Assembly: GCF_040581415.1 (NCBI RefSeq)
Contig: NZ_CP114014.1
Coordinates: 1,116,001-1,180,000, forward strand
Length of the DNA: 64,000 nt
DNA from: Paraconexibacter sp040581415
GTDB lineage: Bacteria > Actinomycetota > Thermoleophilia > Solirubrobacterales > Solirubrobacteraceae
Reading direction: 5' to 3'
Shown: one piece after another, positions 24,364-32,995 of the stretch
Position numbering within the stretch: position 1 is the stretch's first letter
Layout of the letters: each line of letters starts with the position of its first letter
The notes under the pieces: model-generated
Databases searched by the model: none
Seen by the model: the letters and a program-made list of their open reading frames with translations, nothing else
Told to the model about the DNA's origin: nothing
Translations under genes and position numbers: made by a program

Positions 24364-26726
24364 GCACGTCGTCGTCGTCCCGGATCGACGACCTGGCGCT
24401 TGGGGCCCGGATGGCCCTGGCGGGCGGGCGCAGCTCGCGCCTGCGGGCCGCGATGACGGCGATCGGGGTCGGGCTCGGCGTTGCGCTGCTCCTGGCCGCG
24501 GCGTCGATCCCGGCCATGATCGCGGGCAGTGAGGACCGGGGTTCTGCGCGGTCGACGCCCTTCGGCGGCGGGCCGACGAAGGCCGGCCCAGGCACGCTGC
24601 TGATCGGGGGCGTCGACACGACCTACCGCGGTGACGACCTGATCGGTCGCGACCTCCAGCGCGAGGGACCGCGGGCACCGGCGCCGCCCGGTGTCCGGCA
24701 GCTTCCCGCGCCGGGCACGATGGTCGTCTCGCCGAAGCTGAACGACCTGCTGAACAGCTCACAGGGGCGGCTGCTGCGCGAGCGCCTCGATGCCCGCGTC
24801 GTCGGCATCATCGGCGACAGCGGCCTCCGCGGGCCGGCCGAGCTCGTCTTCTACCGCGGCACCGATCGCTTCGGGAAGCTCGCGGGGGTGTCGGCGGACC
24901 GTGACGTCGAGCGCATCGCGCGCTTCGGGGACGGTCAAAAGGCCGAGCCGCTCGGCCCGCTGCTGTCCCTGATCGTGGCGATCGCGGTCATCGTCCTGCT
25001 CCTCCCGGTGGCGGTCTTCGTGGCCGCGGCGGTCCGCTTCGGCGGGGAGGACCGCGATCGGCGCCTGGCGGCACTGCGGCTGGTGGGCGCCGACCGCGCG
25101 ACTGCGGCCCGCGTGGCCGCGGGGGAGACGCTCTTCGGTGCCGTCGCCGGCATCGGGGTCGGCGCGGCGCTGTTCTTCGGGCTGCGGCCGCTGGTCGAGC
25201 GGTTCTCGATCGAGGACATCAGCGTCTTCGCGGGCGACGTCCGCCCTAGCGCGGTGCTCACCGTGCTGATCCTCGTGCTTGTGCCGCTGGCCTCGGTGCT
25301 CGTGTCGCTGCTCGCGCTGCGACGGGTCGTGATCGAGCCGCTGGGGGTCGTCCGCCGCGCGCCCGACGCCCGGCGCCGGCTGCGGTGGCGCGTCGTCCCC
25401 GCCCTGATCGGCCTGGCGCTGCTGGTGCCGCTGCGCGACGGGCTGTCCACCACCGACGGCTCCGACGACCAGTACCAGGCGGCGGCCGGGGTGTTCTTCG
25501 GGCTGATCGGCATCACCGCCGTCCTGCCGTGGCTCGTCGAGGTCGTCGTCCGCCGGATGCACGGTGGCTCGCTGTCCTGGCAGCTCGCGACCCGGCGGCT
25601 GCAGATGGATGGCGGTACCGCGGCGCGCGTGGTCAGCGGCATCGCGGTCGCGGTGGCCGGGGCGATCGCGCTGCAGACGCTCTTCACCGCGGCGGAGCGC
25701 GAGTCGACGCGCAACGTCTACTACGAGAACGGCCGGCCGCAGCTGGCGTCGCCGCTCCAGGGCCAGTCCACGCGCGACCGCGCGCAGGTCTCGGCCAATT
25801 ACTTCAACGCGCCGGACGGGACGACGCCGGCCGGCCTGGTCCACGAGCTGCGTAGCGTGCCGGGTGTCAGCGGCGTGATCGGCACGGCGCAGGTGACCGC
25901 GCAGCGGCGGGGCCACGCCGACGACTACCTGGAGATCGTCGCGGGCGACTGCCGTGCCCTGCGCGAGTACGGCCAGGTCCGGACGTGCCAGGACGGCGAC
26001 GTCTTCATTCCGCCGGGCTTCGACAGCCGGGTCGTCGCCCGTCCGGGCGATCGGCTGATCATCGGCGAGGGCAGCCGCGGGCGGGTCCGCTGGACCGTGC
26101 CGGCGGGGGCGCGCAAGGTCGGCGCCCGTACCGACCCAGGCGGCGGGCAGAACGACTACCTGCTCGTCACCCCCGGTGCGCTCGGATCGCTGCGCCTGCC
26201 GCGGCCCACGATCGAGGCGTACGCCAAGACCCCACCCGGCGACGACACGCTCGAGCTCGTCCGGAACGCTGTCGCCCGCGTCGACCCGTCGGCCTACGTC
26301 ACCGAGTTGACGGCCACGCGAACCGCGGAGGCGTACACCACGGTCCGCCGCGGGGTCTACGCCAGCGCTGTGGCGGTCCTCCTGCTCATCGGAGCGTCGC
26401 TGCTGGTCGGGGCGCTCGAGCAGCTGCGGGAGCGGCGACGGGTGCTGGCCGTCCTCGTCGCGTTCGGGACACGGCGGTCGACCATGGCCACCTCGGTGCT
26501 GTGGCAGGCGCTCGTCCCGGTCACGCTCGGCCTGCTCGTGGCGGTCGCCGTCGGGGCGACGCTCGGCGCCCTGCTCCTGAAGATGGCCTCCGAGCCGGTG
26601 ATCTACGACTGGGGCACCATCGCCGCGATGACCGGCGCCGGTGGCGCCGTCGTCCTGCTCGTCACCGCCCTGAGCATGCCTGCGCTGTGGCGCCTGATGC
26701 GTCCGGACGGGTTGAGGACGGAGTGA
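24360..26726 (+). CDS. ABC transporter permease, FtsX/MacB fold
   Basis: 788-residue permease partner of the preceding ATPase. The layout fits two FtsX-type modules: a first N-terminal helix (about 20-45), a short extracytoplasmic part, membrane helices around 200-330, further helices around 340-400, a second large extracytoplasmic domain (about 440-645) and three terminal helices (about 655-775). FtsX-like permeases are mechanotransmitters acting on lipids, peptides or drugs outside the membrane. Start is GTG 24360, overlapping the ATPase stop. Likely an efflux or envelope-stress system under PadR control. Confidence 0.92.
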   Translation: MSTSSSSRIDDLALGARMALAGGRSSRLRAAMTAIGVGLGVALLLAAASIPAMIAGSEDRGSARSTPFGGGPTKAGPGTLLIGGVDTTYRGDDLIGRDLQREGPRAPAPPGVRQLPAPGTMVVSPKLNDLLNSSQGRLLRERLDARVVGIIGDSGLRGPAELVFYRGTDRFGKLAGVSADRDVERIARFGDGQKAEPLGPLLSLIVAIAVIVLLLPVAVFVAAAVRFGGEDRDRRLAALRLVGADRATAARVAAGETLFGAVAGIGVGAALFFGLRPLVERFSIEDISVFAGDVRPSAVLTVLILVLVPLASVLVSLLALRRVVIEPLGVVRRAPDARRRLRWRVVPALIGLALLVPLRDGLSTTDGSDDQYQAAAGVFFGLIGITAVLPWLVEVVVRRMHGGSLSWQLATRRLQMDGGTAARVVSGIAVAVAGAIALQTLFTAAERESTRNVYYENGRPQLASPLQGQSTRDRAQVSANYFNAPDGTTPAGLVHELRSVPGVSGVIGTAQVTAQRRGHADDYLEIVAGDCRALREYGQVRTCQDGDVFIPPGFDSRVVARPGDRLIIGEGSRGRVRWTVPAGARKVGARTDPGGGQNDYLLVTPGALGSLRLPRPTIEAYAKTPPGDDTLELVRNAVARVDPSAYVTELTATRTAEAYTTVRRGVYASAVAVLLLIGASLLVGALEQLRERRRVLAVLVAFGTRRSTMATSVLWQALVPVTLGLLVAVAVGATLGALLLKMASEPVIYDWGTIAAMTGAGGAVVLLVTALSMPALWRLMRPDGLRTE

Positions 26727-26747
26727 ACCGGGGATGCTTTCCCGAGC

Positions 26748-27173
26748 ATGCGACACGACTCCACGCCTGAGGTAATCCGCGAGCTGCTCACCGAGACCAA
26801 GGTCTGGGCGGTGGTCGGCTGCTCCCCGGAGCCGGCCCGCGACTCCCACCGTGTCGCGGCCTTCCTGCAGGAGCGGGGCTTCCGGGTCATCCCGGTGAAC
26901 CCCACGGTGACCGGCCAGATCCTCGGCGAGGACTGCTACCCGGACCTCGCGTCCATCCCGGCCACCGAGGGCGTCGAGGTGGTGGACATCTTCCGCCGCT
27001 CCGAGCACGCGGGGGAGTACGTCGACGAGGCGATCGCCATCGGGGCGAAGGGCGTCTGGTTGCAGCTCGGCGTGATCGACGGCGCCGCAGTCGCCCGGGC
27101 CCACGCGGCCGGTTTGTCCGCGGTGATGGACCGCTGCCCGGCGATCGAGCTGCCGCGCATCGTCGACGTCTGA
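26748..27173 (+). CDS. CoA-binding domain protein (YccU family)
   Basis: 141-residue Rossmann-fold protein of the CoA_binding_2 family. The motifs VWAVVGCSPEPARDSHRVAAFL, VIPVNPT and GVWLQLGV are diagnostic. YccU-like proteins bind CoA but no reaction is established. It starts 21 bp after the permease stop and could be read from the same transcript, but nothing suggests a shared function. Confidence 0.92.
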   Translation: MRHDSTPEVIRELLTETKVWAVVGCSPEPARDSHRVAAFLQERGFRVIPVNPTVTGQILGEDCYPDLASIPATEGVEVVDIFRRSEHAGEYVDEAIAIGAKGVWLQLGVIDGAAVARAHAAGLSAVMDRCPAIELPRIVDV

Positions 27174-27265
27174 GGCCACGAGCCCCGCGAATCCTCCGAC
27201 CGCCTCGGCGTGTCCCGCAGGGCGCGACCCGTCGGGGCCGTCAGCCGCTACGATTCCGAAAACCC

Positions 27266-27509
<244 letters not shown>

Positions 27510-27536
<27 letters not shown>

Positions 27537-27632
27537 ATGGTCAAGGACGATCCGGCTGCGCGTGCTGCCTACCTGGACGGTTGGATGTACGACGTCTGCG
27601 GCTACCGTCGCGACGCCCCGGCGGCCGGGTGA
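27510..27632 (+). CDS. Possible small protein in the island edge
   Basis: A 40-residue frame starting at ATG 27510 reads like a folded peptide (DEWLMVKDDPAARAAYLDGW, then MYDVCGYRRD). It overlaps the start of the integrase remnant on the opposite strand by 27 bp and has no clear ribosome site. It may be a genuine small protein or the tail of an older truncated gene; I recognise no family. Confidence 0.3.
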
Positions 27633-27819
27633 CGCGCAGCGCGGCGGCCGGGCGGCCGGATCGCTAGCCGGGCACGTGCGCTTTGCGCGAGAAGTGGCAT
27701 CGCTGGCCGCGTCCGCCCGGTAAGGGTTCGGGACGGACGGCACACCGCGACAGGGAGCTTGCGGCGTGTGGTGCCAGCTGACCGGTGCAACCGATCACCG
27801 CGTCGGGCGTAGTTCCACC

Positions 27820-28620
27820 ATGCAGACGCCTCCCGTTACGTTCCGCACCGAGACTGAGGCTGCGATCGCCGCGGTCCAGAACGCCCTCAGGACCGCATCC
27901 GGCCGGGTCGGTTCGGACCACCTGACGATGAAGGGCGCTCGGGACATCGTCACCGAGACTGACGTCGTCATCGAGGATGCGCTGCGTACCGCGCTGAGCA
28001 AGACGTCCGCGCAGGACGTCGTCGGTGAGGAGCGCGGCGGTCGAGCCACCGACAGCGCCCACTGGATCGTTGATCCACTGTGCGGAACGCGGAACTTCGC
28101 CTCCGGCATACCGCTGTACTGCGTCAACGTCGCCCTCGTCGAGAACAAGCGCGTGACCGCCGCCGTCGTCGGCGACGCCTCGACCGGCGACATTCTGATC
28201 GCAGAAGCCCGCTCCGGGGCGTGGGCGCTGCGTAGGGACGCGATTCACCGGCTGAACGCGACGGCGGACAGCGGGTCGATCATCGTCGAAGCGGGCAAAT
28301 CGACGCAGAACCGACGCGAGCACGCAGCTCGTTTCGTCTCCGACTTCGTGCGCGCCGACCGCTGGGAACTGCTCGCCCTCAGCTCGACCCTGTCCACGGC
28401 CTACGTCGCAGCAGGCCGCGCCGCGGCCTACGTGCAGTTCTTCGCGACGACCGTCCACAACGCCGCCGGCAGCCTCGTCGCGACCGAAGCCGGCGCGACC
28501 GTCACCGACATCGACGGCAACCCATGGACAACGGACTCCGACTCGCTCATCGCCAGCGCTGACCCGCAACTGCACGACGAACTGCTCACGCTGGTCCACG
28601 CCACCACTGCCCGCCCCTGA
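27820..28620 (+). CDS. Inositol-monophosphatase-like protein with altered metal site
   Basis: 266-residue member of the IMPase fold. The first motif GEER (about 69-72) and WIVDP...GTRNF (82-92) are recognisable, but the canonical DPLDGT is DPLCGT: Asp85 is kept and the second metal ligand is Cys88. The final WDxAAG motif reads VHNAAG (212-217), so that Asp is His213. Two of the usual metal ligands are therefore replaced and Mg2+-dependent phosphatase activity is doubtful; it may be a divergent enzyme or a binding protein. Start ATG 27820. It lies in the tRNA-Thr island and is less GC-biased than core genes. Confidence 0.78.
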   Translation: MQTPPVTFRTETEAAIAAVQNALRTASGRVGSDHLTMKGARDIVTETDVVIEDALRTALSKTSAQDVVGEERGGRATDSAHWIVDPLCGTRNFASGIPLYCVNVALVENKRVTAAVVGDASTGDILIAEARSGAWALRRDAIHRLNATADSGSIIVEAGKSTQNRREHAARFVSDFVRADRWELLALSSTLSTAYVAAGRAAAYVQFFATTVHNAAGSLVATEAGATVTDIDGNPWTTDSDSLIASADPQLHDELLTLVHATTARP

Positions 28621-28644
28621 ACGCCCACACGTGTCCGGCGGGGG

Positions 28645-29034
28645 TTCCCAGGAGTCGCGCGCCGTTGCGATCGCGCGGCGGCGCAGCACTGTGCCGGAAT
28701 CATGTCGCGGCATTGCGTACCTGGGCGATCGTCGCCATCAGCGTCAGGTCGTCCCCGGGGAGCGGCTCGAAGCCGAACCGTTGGTAGAACGCTGCGGCCT
28801 GCTGGTCGATGGCGTCGATGAGGATGGCGCGGATGACGACCTCGTCCGCGGCTCGGACGGCGCGACGCATGGCGTCGGCGAGGAGCGCCGCGCCGAACCG
28901 GGTGCCTTGGTGGGGGCGGTCGACAGCGAGGCGGGCGAGCAGGACCACCGGGATCGGAAAGCGCTTCGACATTCCCCGGCGGACGCTTCCAGTGGCGCGT
29001 TCGTGGTCGAGCTGCGCGACGACGAGGGTGTAGT
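28645..29034. repeat. Direct repeat copy 1 (3' two-thirds of GNAT toxin gene plus flank)
   Basis: This 390-bp segment recurs in the same orientation at 30141-30506 with high identity. It begins in the intergenic DNA about 55 bp beyond the acetyltransferase stop and ends inside the gene at TGTAGT. Copy 1 carries the intact reading frame. Confidence 0.85.
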
Positions 29035-29206
29035 AACCGGCGACGTGGCCGCCCGGGTCGGCGGCGACGTAGGTCCGGGCCGCGTCACGGCGTTGACTTT
29101 GGCCGGCGTACGCGCGGAGCCACGTGTCCAGGCGTGCGTTGCCGCAGGTGAAAGCGTCGACCCGGTGGTACCCGGGGTCCAGCGGCCCCGGGGGCGCGAG
29201 CGTCAC
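28700..29206 (-). CDS. GNAT acetyltransferase, TacT/AtaT toxin-like
   Basis: 168-residue GNAT protein with the pattern of aminoacyl-tRNA-acetylating toxins: an N-terminal HRVDAFTCGNARLDTWL block, VAGYYTLVVAQL in the core, the acetyl-CoA loop RPHQGTRFG, and Tyr in AFYQRFGFEPL as general acid. I chose GTG 29206 (VTLAPPGPL), which gives the usual family length; ATGs at 29257 or 29281 would overlap the divergent antitoxin. The usual DUF1778/RHH antitoxin is not directly upstream in the same operon; instead an RHH-like gene is divergent at 29256. A decayed partial copy lies at 30194-30506. Confidence 0.82.
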   Translation of the reverse strand: MTLAPPGPLDPGYHRVDAFTCGNARLDTWLRAYAGQSQRRDAARTYVAADPGGHVAGYYTLVVAQLDHERATGSVRRGMSKRFPIPVVLLARLAVDRPHQGTRFGAALLADAMRRAVRAADEVVIRAILIDAIDQQAAAFYQRFGFEPLPGDDLTLMATIAQVRNAAT

Positions 29207-29243
29207 GTCGGCCAGGGCAGCGGCCCGTGCGCCACACTCGTGG

Positions 29244-29249
29244 CATACT
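29244..29249 (+). promoter_or_regulatory. -10 box of antitoxin/MazF promoter
   Basis: CATACT lies 6 nt before ATG 29256, within a short AT-richer stretch between the divergent GNAT and antitoxin genes; leaderless spacing. Confidence 0.35.
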
Positions 29250-29255
29250 TGTGGC

Positions 29256-29492
29256 ATGTCGCGGATCAGGGTCAGCACCACCGTCGATGGCGATCTGCTT
29301 GCCCGAGCGCGCGGCCTGCGAGCTGGAACGCCGGACTCCGCCCTCCTCGACGAAGCGCTTACGGCGCTCGTCGCGCGCCACCGCGCCGCGGAGATCGACG
29401 CCGCGTACAGCGCTTACGACGAGCATCCCCTCAGTGAGCCCGACGAGTGGGGCGACCTTGCGTCCTTTCGCGCGGCCGCATCAACGTCATGA
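29256..29492 (+). CDS. RHH-type antitoxin (MazE-like)
   Basis: 78-residue antitoxin. The N-terminal IRVSTTVDGDLLARAR looks like the beta strand and first helix of a ribbon-helix-helix DNA-binding fold, and SALLDEALTALVARHRAAE is the second helix. The acidic C-terminal tail (YDEHPLSEPDEWGDL) is the expected toxin-wrapping segment. Its stop overlaps the MazF-like start by ATGA, so the two form one operon. It should neutralise the toxin and repress its own promoter. Confidence 0.85.
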   Translation: MSRIRVSTTVDGDLLARARGLRAGTPDSALLDEALTALVARHRAAEIDAAYSAYDEHPLSEPDEWGDLASFRAAASTS

Positions 29493-29818
29493 ACGCTCCC
29501 GCTCGCGGGGAGATCTGGTGGTCCGAGCTCCCGGAGATCGGCCGACGACCGGTACTCGTGCTCTCGCGCGACGCTGCGATATCTCGCTTGCGACGCTCGA
29601 TCATCGCGCCCTGCACAACCACCGTGCGTGGCCTCGCCAGCGAGGTCGTCCTGGACCCCGACACCGACCCGGTTCCCCGCCGCTGCGCGGTCAACTTCGA
29701 TTCCATCGAGAGCATCTCGATCGGGATGCTCGTCGAGCGACTCGGCCGCGTGAGCGACCTACGCATGACCGACGTCTGCGCAGCGCTCAACGTTGCGGTC
29801 GCATGCTCCGGCTCTTAG
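29489..29818 (+). CDS. MazF/PemK-type endoribonuclease toxin
   Basis: 109-residue toxin of the MazF/PemK SH3-like fold that cuts RNA at short motifs. The N-terminal GEIWWSELPEIGRRPVLVLSRD is the family hallmark, with RRSIIAPCTTTVRG holding the catalytic Arg/Thr region, and CAVNFDSIESISIGMLVERLGRVS matching the C-terminal core. All parts appear present, so it may be active. Directly preceded by its antitoxin. A truncated second MazF follows 30 bp downstream. Confidence 0.9.
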   Translation: MNAPARGEIWWSELPEIGRRPVLVLSRDAAISRLRRSIIAPCTTTVRGLASEVVLDPDTDPVPRRCAVNFDSIESISIGMLVERLGRVSDLRMTDVCAALNVAVACSGS

Positions 29819-29846
29819 CGCCGGCCGCCGTCACTGCCTCAAATCG

Positions 29847-30140
29847 CCGAACGCTGGCGCCTACAACCGCTCGGCGCTTCCCACCGTCACCGTCGTCGTC
29901 CTCACCACGAACCGCGCGCTGGCCGCACTCCCTGGCAACGTCGCCATCCCCGGCGAAACCGACGGCATCACCGCAGACTCAGTGGCCGATGTCACTCAAA
30001 TCGCCACCATCGATCGATCAGCGCTCGAGGAACGCCTAGACGTTCTTCCGGCTTGGCTCCTCGCCCAAGTCGACTCCGGCCTCTCGCGCGCACTGGCACT
30101 GACCAACACGTACGGAAACCGTCGCGACGACCGGTCAGCG
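29847..30140 (+). pseudogene. MazF-like toxin remnant (N-terminus lost)
   Basis: The frame reads AYNRSALPTVTVVVLTTNRA, then LPGNVAIPGETDG, DVTQIATIDRSALEERLDVL and LLAQVDSGLSRALAL: the C-terminal two-thirds of a MazF toxin of a different subfamily from the intact one upstream. About 35 N-terminal residues, including the start and first catalytic strand, are missing. The normal stop is lost and the frame reads into the second direct repeat. Probably non-functional. Confidence 0.7.
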
Positions 30141-30506
30141 TTCCAGGAGTCGCTCGCCGTTGCGATCGCGCGGCCGTGCAGCACTGTGCCGGAATAATGT
30201 CCCGGCATTGCGTACCTGGGCGATCGTCGCCATCAGCGTCAGGTCGTCCCCGGAGAGCGGCTCGAAGCCGAACCGTCGGTAGAACGCCGCGATGAGGATG
30301 GCGCGGATGCCGACCTCGTCCGCGGCTCGGACGGCGCGACGCATGGCGTCGGCGAGGAGCGCCGCGCCGAGCCCGGTGCCCTGGTGGGGGCGGTCGACAG
30401 CGAGCCGGGCGAGCAGGACCGCCGAGATGGGAAAGCGCTTCGACTCCCCGGCGGACGCTTCCAGTGGCGCGTTCGTGGTCGAGCTGCGCGACGACGAGGG
30501 TGTAGT
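30141..30506. repeat. Direct repeat copy 2 (degenerate)
   Basis: 366-bp near-copy of 28645-29034. Differences include a 1-bp deletion near its start, a 21-bp in-frame deletion and a 2-bp deletion; these sum exactly to the 24-bp length difference. It ends at the same TGTAGT and then joins unrelated DNA. Confidence 0.85.
30194..30506 (-). pseudogene. GNAT toxin-like pseudogene
   Basis: Decayed copy of the acetyltransferase at 28700-29206. It lacks the 5' third, has a 2-bp frameshift before SKRFPISAVLLARL, has lost seven residues (the DAIDQQA segment) before AAFYRRFGF, and its stop codon TGA has become TTA, so reading continues past the end. No start is available. It is the coding part of the second direct repeat. 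Confidence 0.82.
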
Positions 30507-30598
30507 GCCCCTGACGGAGAGGTGGAGGTCCGTAACGGCGAACATCGTCTGTGGGCTGGCATCGCATGCGGCGGACGAAACCGGGTAGGAGCTGGCCT

Positions 30599-30790
30599 AT
30601 GGGAGAGCTCGTTGTCGTCGTTGGCGAACAAGCCAGTCCCGGCCTGTACTCCTGCACCCGCTGCTGGGACCAGCTCAGGCTCGTCGCGGCCGCGCCGTTG
30701 CACGCATGTCGGGAATGCGAACACGAGCAGTTCAAGCTGCTCGTCCCGGCCAGAGCGGGCGACCCCCTCCCGGCTGGCGCAAGCGGATAA
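30599..30790 (+). CDS. Small zinc-ribbon protein
   Basis: 63-residue protein with two CxxC pairs, CTRC (about residues 19-22) and CREC (about 37-40), separated by 14 residues, a rubredoxin/zinc-ribbon spacing. GLYSCTRCWDQL resembles small zinc-ribbon proteins in which the pattern is P-G-x-Y-x-C-x-x-C. ATG 30599 follows a GGAG ribosome site (GTAGGAGCTGG). Function unknown; might bind metal or nucleic acid. Confidence 0.65.
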   Translation: MGELVVVVGEQASPGLYSCTRCWDQLRLVAAAPLHACRECEHEQFKLLVPARAGDPLPAGASG

Positions 30791-30890
30791 GCACGTCACG
30801 CGCTGATCCGGCGGGACTCCCGCGCAACAGCGGGCACCCGACTGCCGGCGGCATGGCCGTAAGCGCCCGTGAGTCGACGCTCTCCGGGTC

Positions 30891-30913
30891 GTCCGGTGAG
30901 GGTTCGTCGGTCG
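30891..30913 (+). repeat. Dispersed short repeat, copy A
   Basis: GTCCGGTGAGGGTTCG (30891-30906) is repeated exactly at 33930-33945, and the following bases are alike (TCGGTCG here, CCGGTTG there). A weaker match (CCGGTAAGGGTTCG) occurs near 27718. All lie in intergenic DNA. Confidence 0.5.
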
Positions 30914-30985
30914 GGCTACATCTAGCGATCCGGCGTTCCAGGACGTGGCACGACTAGCCCCGCACGCCTGGGTAGACGTCGCAAC

Positions 30986-31147
30986 ATGAATCCTCCGAAG
31001 AACCCTGCCGACGACGGACCCGCGCACGAAGGCGTGCTCGCGCGCGACACCCCGCCGCACATCGACCCCGACGACCCGAAGCCAGAGATTTCAGACGAAG
31101 CCCTCGACACCGAGACACTGGGCGAGGGCGGGCCCGCAGGCGCCTGA
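30986..31147 (+). CDS. Small acidic, disordered protein
   Basis: 53-residue frame from ATG 30986, rich in Asp, Glu and Pro (DTPPHIDPDDPKPEISDEAL) with no hydrophobic core, so likely unstructured. No family recognised. Third-position GC preference is as for a coding sequence, but the ribosome site is weak. It could be a real small protein of the kind common in actinobacteria. Confidence 0.45.
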   Translation: MNPPKNPADDGPAHEGVLARDTPPHIDPDDPKPEISDEALDTETLGEGGPAGA

Positions 31148-31345
31148 GCGACGTTGCCTTCCCGGCGGCGGCTCCCGGCGATCGCAGCAGAAGGGGGAGA
31201 CGCCCGGCCGGCGGACTGAGACCGTCGAAGGGATCGGCTTCGGCACGGTCCTCCGGGCGAGTTGCTCACCGCTGACCGCCGGCGCGACGGCTCGGCGCTT
31301 CCGCAGCAACGGGCGATCGGCCATGGCCGGCGACGGAACCCGTTC

Positions 31346-31873
31346 CTACCCTCCGACCTTGAGCAGGTCGACGACGAAGATCAGGGTCTCACCGGGAGCG
31401 ATCACGCCGGATCCGGTGGATCCGTAACCCAAGCGGGGCGGGATGACGAGCTCGCGCCGCCCGCCGACCCTCATGCCCGGAATGCCCTTCTCCCAGCCGG
31501 AGATGACGGTGTCCGCCCCGAGCCGGAACGAGAACGGCTCGGCCTTGCGGTCCCAGGATGCGTCGAACTTCTTGCCGGTGGAGAGCGCGTAGCCCGTGTA
31601 CTGGACCTCGACGCTTCGGCCGGACGTGGCCTTCTTGCCTTTGCCGACCACCAGGTCCTTCTTGATCAGCGCCGCCGGCGCCCTTCCGGGCTGCTTGAGG
31701 ACGATGGGCTCCCGCCTGAGGTTCTTGGCATGCCTGACGGGCTTCAGCGAACTCTTGGTGACGGGCTTCGTGGCCGCTCCAGACGCCGACAGCACGGGCA
31801 TCGCAGCAGCAGCGGTGACAGCCGCGACCAACGTGGTCGCGGCGAAGACAGAGGAACGGCGGTGAAAGCTCAT
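31346..31873 (-). CDS. Secreted FKBP-type peptidyl-prolyl isomerase
   Basis: 175-residue exported foldase. Residues 1-33 are a signal peptide ending at an Ala-rich cleavage site (LSASGAA). The FKBP domain covers about 70-175, with VQYTGYALSTGKKFDASWD, VISGWEKGIPGMRVGGRREL and PPRLGYGSTGSG forming the binding pocket. Shares its architecture with the lipoprotein FKBP at 20438-21043 but has no lipobox Cys. It stands alone; about 200 bp without a recognised gene lie on each side. Confidence 0.94.
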   Translation of the reverse strand: MSFHRRSSVFAATTLVAAVTAAAAMPVLSASGAATKPVTKSSLKPVRHAKNLRREPIVLKQPGRAPAALIKKDLVVGKGKKATSGRSVEVQYTGYALSTGKKFDASWDRKAEPFSFRLGADTVISGWEKGIPGMRVGGRRELVIPPRLGYGSTGSGVIAPGETLIFVVDLLKVGG

Positions 31874-32086
31874 CTACGGCGTGAGGGTATCTCGCGGTTT
31901 CGTGGAGTCGTACTGACCCGCGGAGCCGTCGCCTCGGTTCGCCGACTCAACGGCATCTCCGCGATGCCTCTAGGCGAGCCGAGGCGGCTCCGTGAGAGCG
32001 AAAGGCGAAGTCACCCATGTGACGAGGGCCGGATCGCAAGGAGCGCCGCCCGCCTGAGCTGCGGGCCGGCGTGTCAGCATGGACGC

Positions 32087-32995
32087 ATGCCTGACCGTGC
32101 TCCGCTCGTCGTCGTCACCGGCGCCAACGGCTTCGTCGGCTCCCGCGTCTGCGAGGCGTTGTCCGCGCGCGGCGCGGCCGTGCGGGCCGTAGTGCGCCGC
32201 GCCGTCAGCTCGGCCACGCCCGACGGCGTGGAGATGCACGTCGGCGATTTCGGCGACGCGGCCTTCGCGGCCGAGGTCCTCGCCGGCGCCGACGCGGCCG
32301 TCACCACGGTGCACCCCATGGGCAGCGACCGGGCGGCGCAGGAGCGCGTCGGGATCGAGGCGACGCGGACGTTCGCCATGGCAGCGCGCGACGCCGGGGT
32401 CGCGACGCTCGTGCACGTCTCGACCGCTGCCGTCTACGCACGCCGGCCCACGACCGGCGGCGTCGATGAGGACGGCGCCCTGGTCGGCGACGACGCCGGC
32501 GACTACGCCGTCACCAAGCGGGACGCTGACGCCGCGCTGGCCGCGGTGGAGGGCATCACGCGCGTCCTCGTCCGGCCGCCCGCGATCCTCGGTCCTGGCG
32601 AGACGTCCGTGTGGAACACGCTGCGCCCGCAGCGCATCCGCGACGACGAGGCTGACCGCCGCACCCCGCCCCACGGCACCTACGCCTGGGTGCACGTCGA
32701 GGACCTCTCAGCGCTGATCGCCGACGTGGCGACGGGCGTGATCGCGCCGGCGCAGGACGCGGAACGCGGACCGGTTCCTGACGGCTGCACCCCGGTCAAC
32801 GTGGCGGCGCCTTCGGCCACCCAGCGCCAGTACTTCCAAACGGTGACCGGCGCGCTGGGCGTCGACGCGATCTGGGACGACGGCCCGGCCTGGACGGGCG
32901 CGATCCTCGCGGGCCGCGCCCGTTCGTGGGGTTGGGGACCGCGGGTCACCCTCGACGAGGCGCTGCGCGAGCTCGCCGACGGCCTGCGCGCCTGA
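32087..32995 (+). CDS. NAD-dependent epimerase/dehydratase family protein
   Basis: Extended SDR of 302 residues. Nucleotide-binding GANGFVG (12-18), the active-site Ser/Thr in VHVSTAAVYA and the YxxxK pair in DYAVTKRDAD are visible. A C-terminal half follows that would bind the substrate. It may act on sugar nucleotides or other carbonyl substrates; not resolvable. ATG 32087 begins directly before the Rossmann strand. Not obviously in an operon. Confidence 0.9.
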   Translation: MPDRAPLVVVTGANGFVGSRVCEALSARGAAVRAVVRRAVSSATPDGVEMHVGDFGDAAFAAEVLAGADAAVTTVHPMGSDRAAQERVGIEATRTFAMAARDAGVATLVHVSTAAVYARRPTTGGVDEDGALVGDDAGDYAVTKRDADAALAAVEGITRVLVRPPAILGPGETSVWNTLRPQRIRDDEADRRTPPHGTYAWVHVEDLSALIADVATGVIAPAQDAERGPVPDGCTPVNVAAPSATQRQYFQTVTGALGVDAIWDDGPAWTGAILAGRARSWGWGPRVTLDEALRELADGLRA

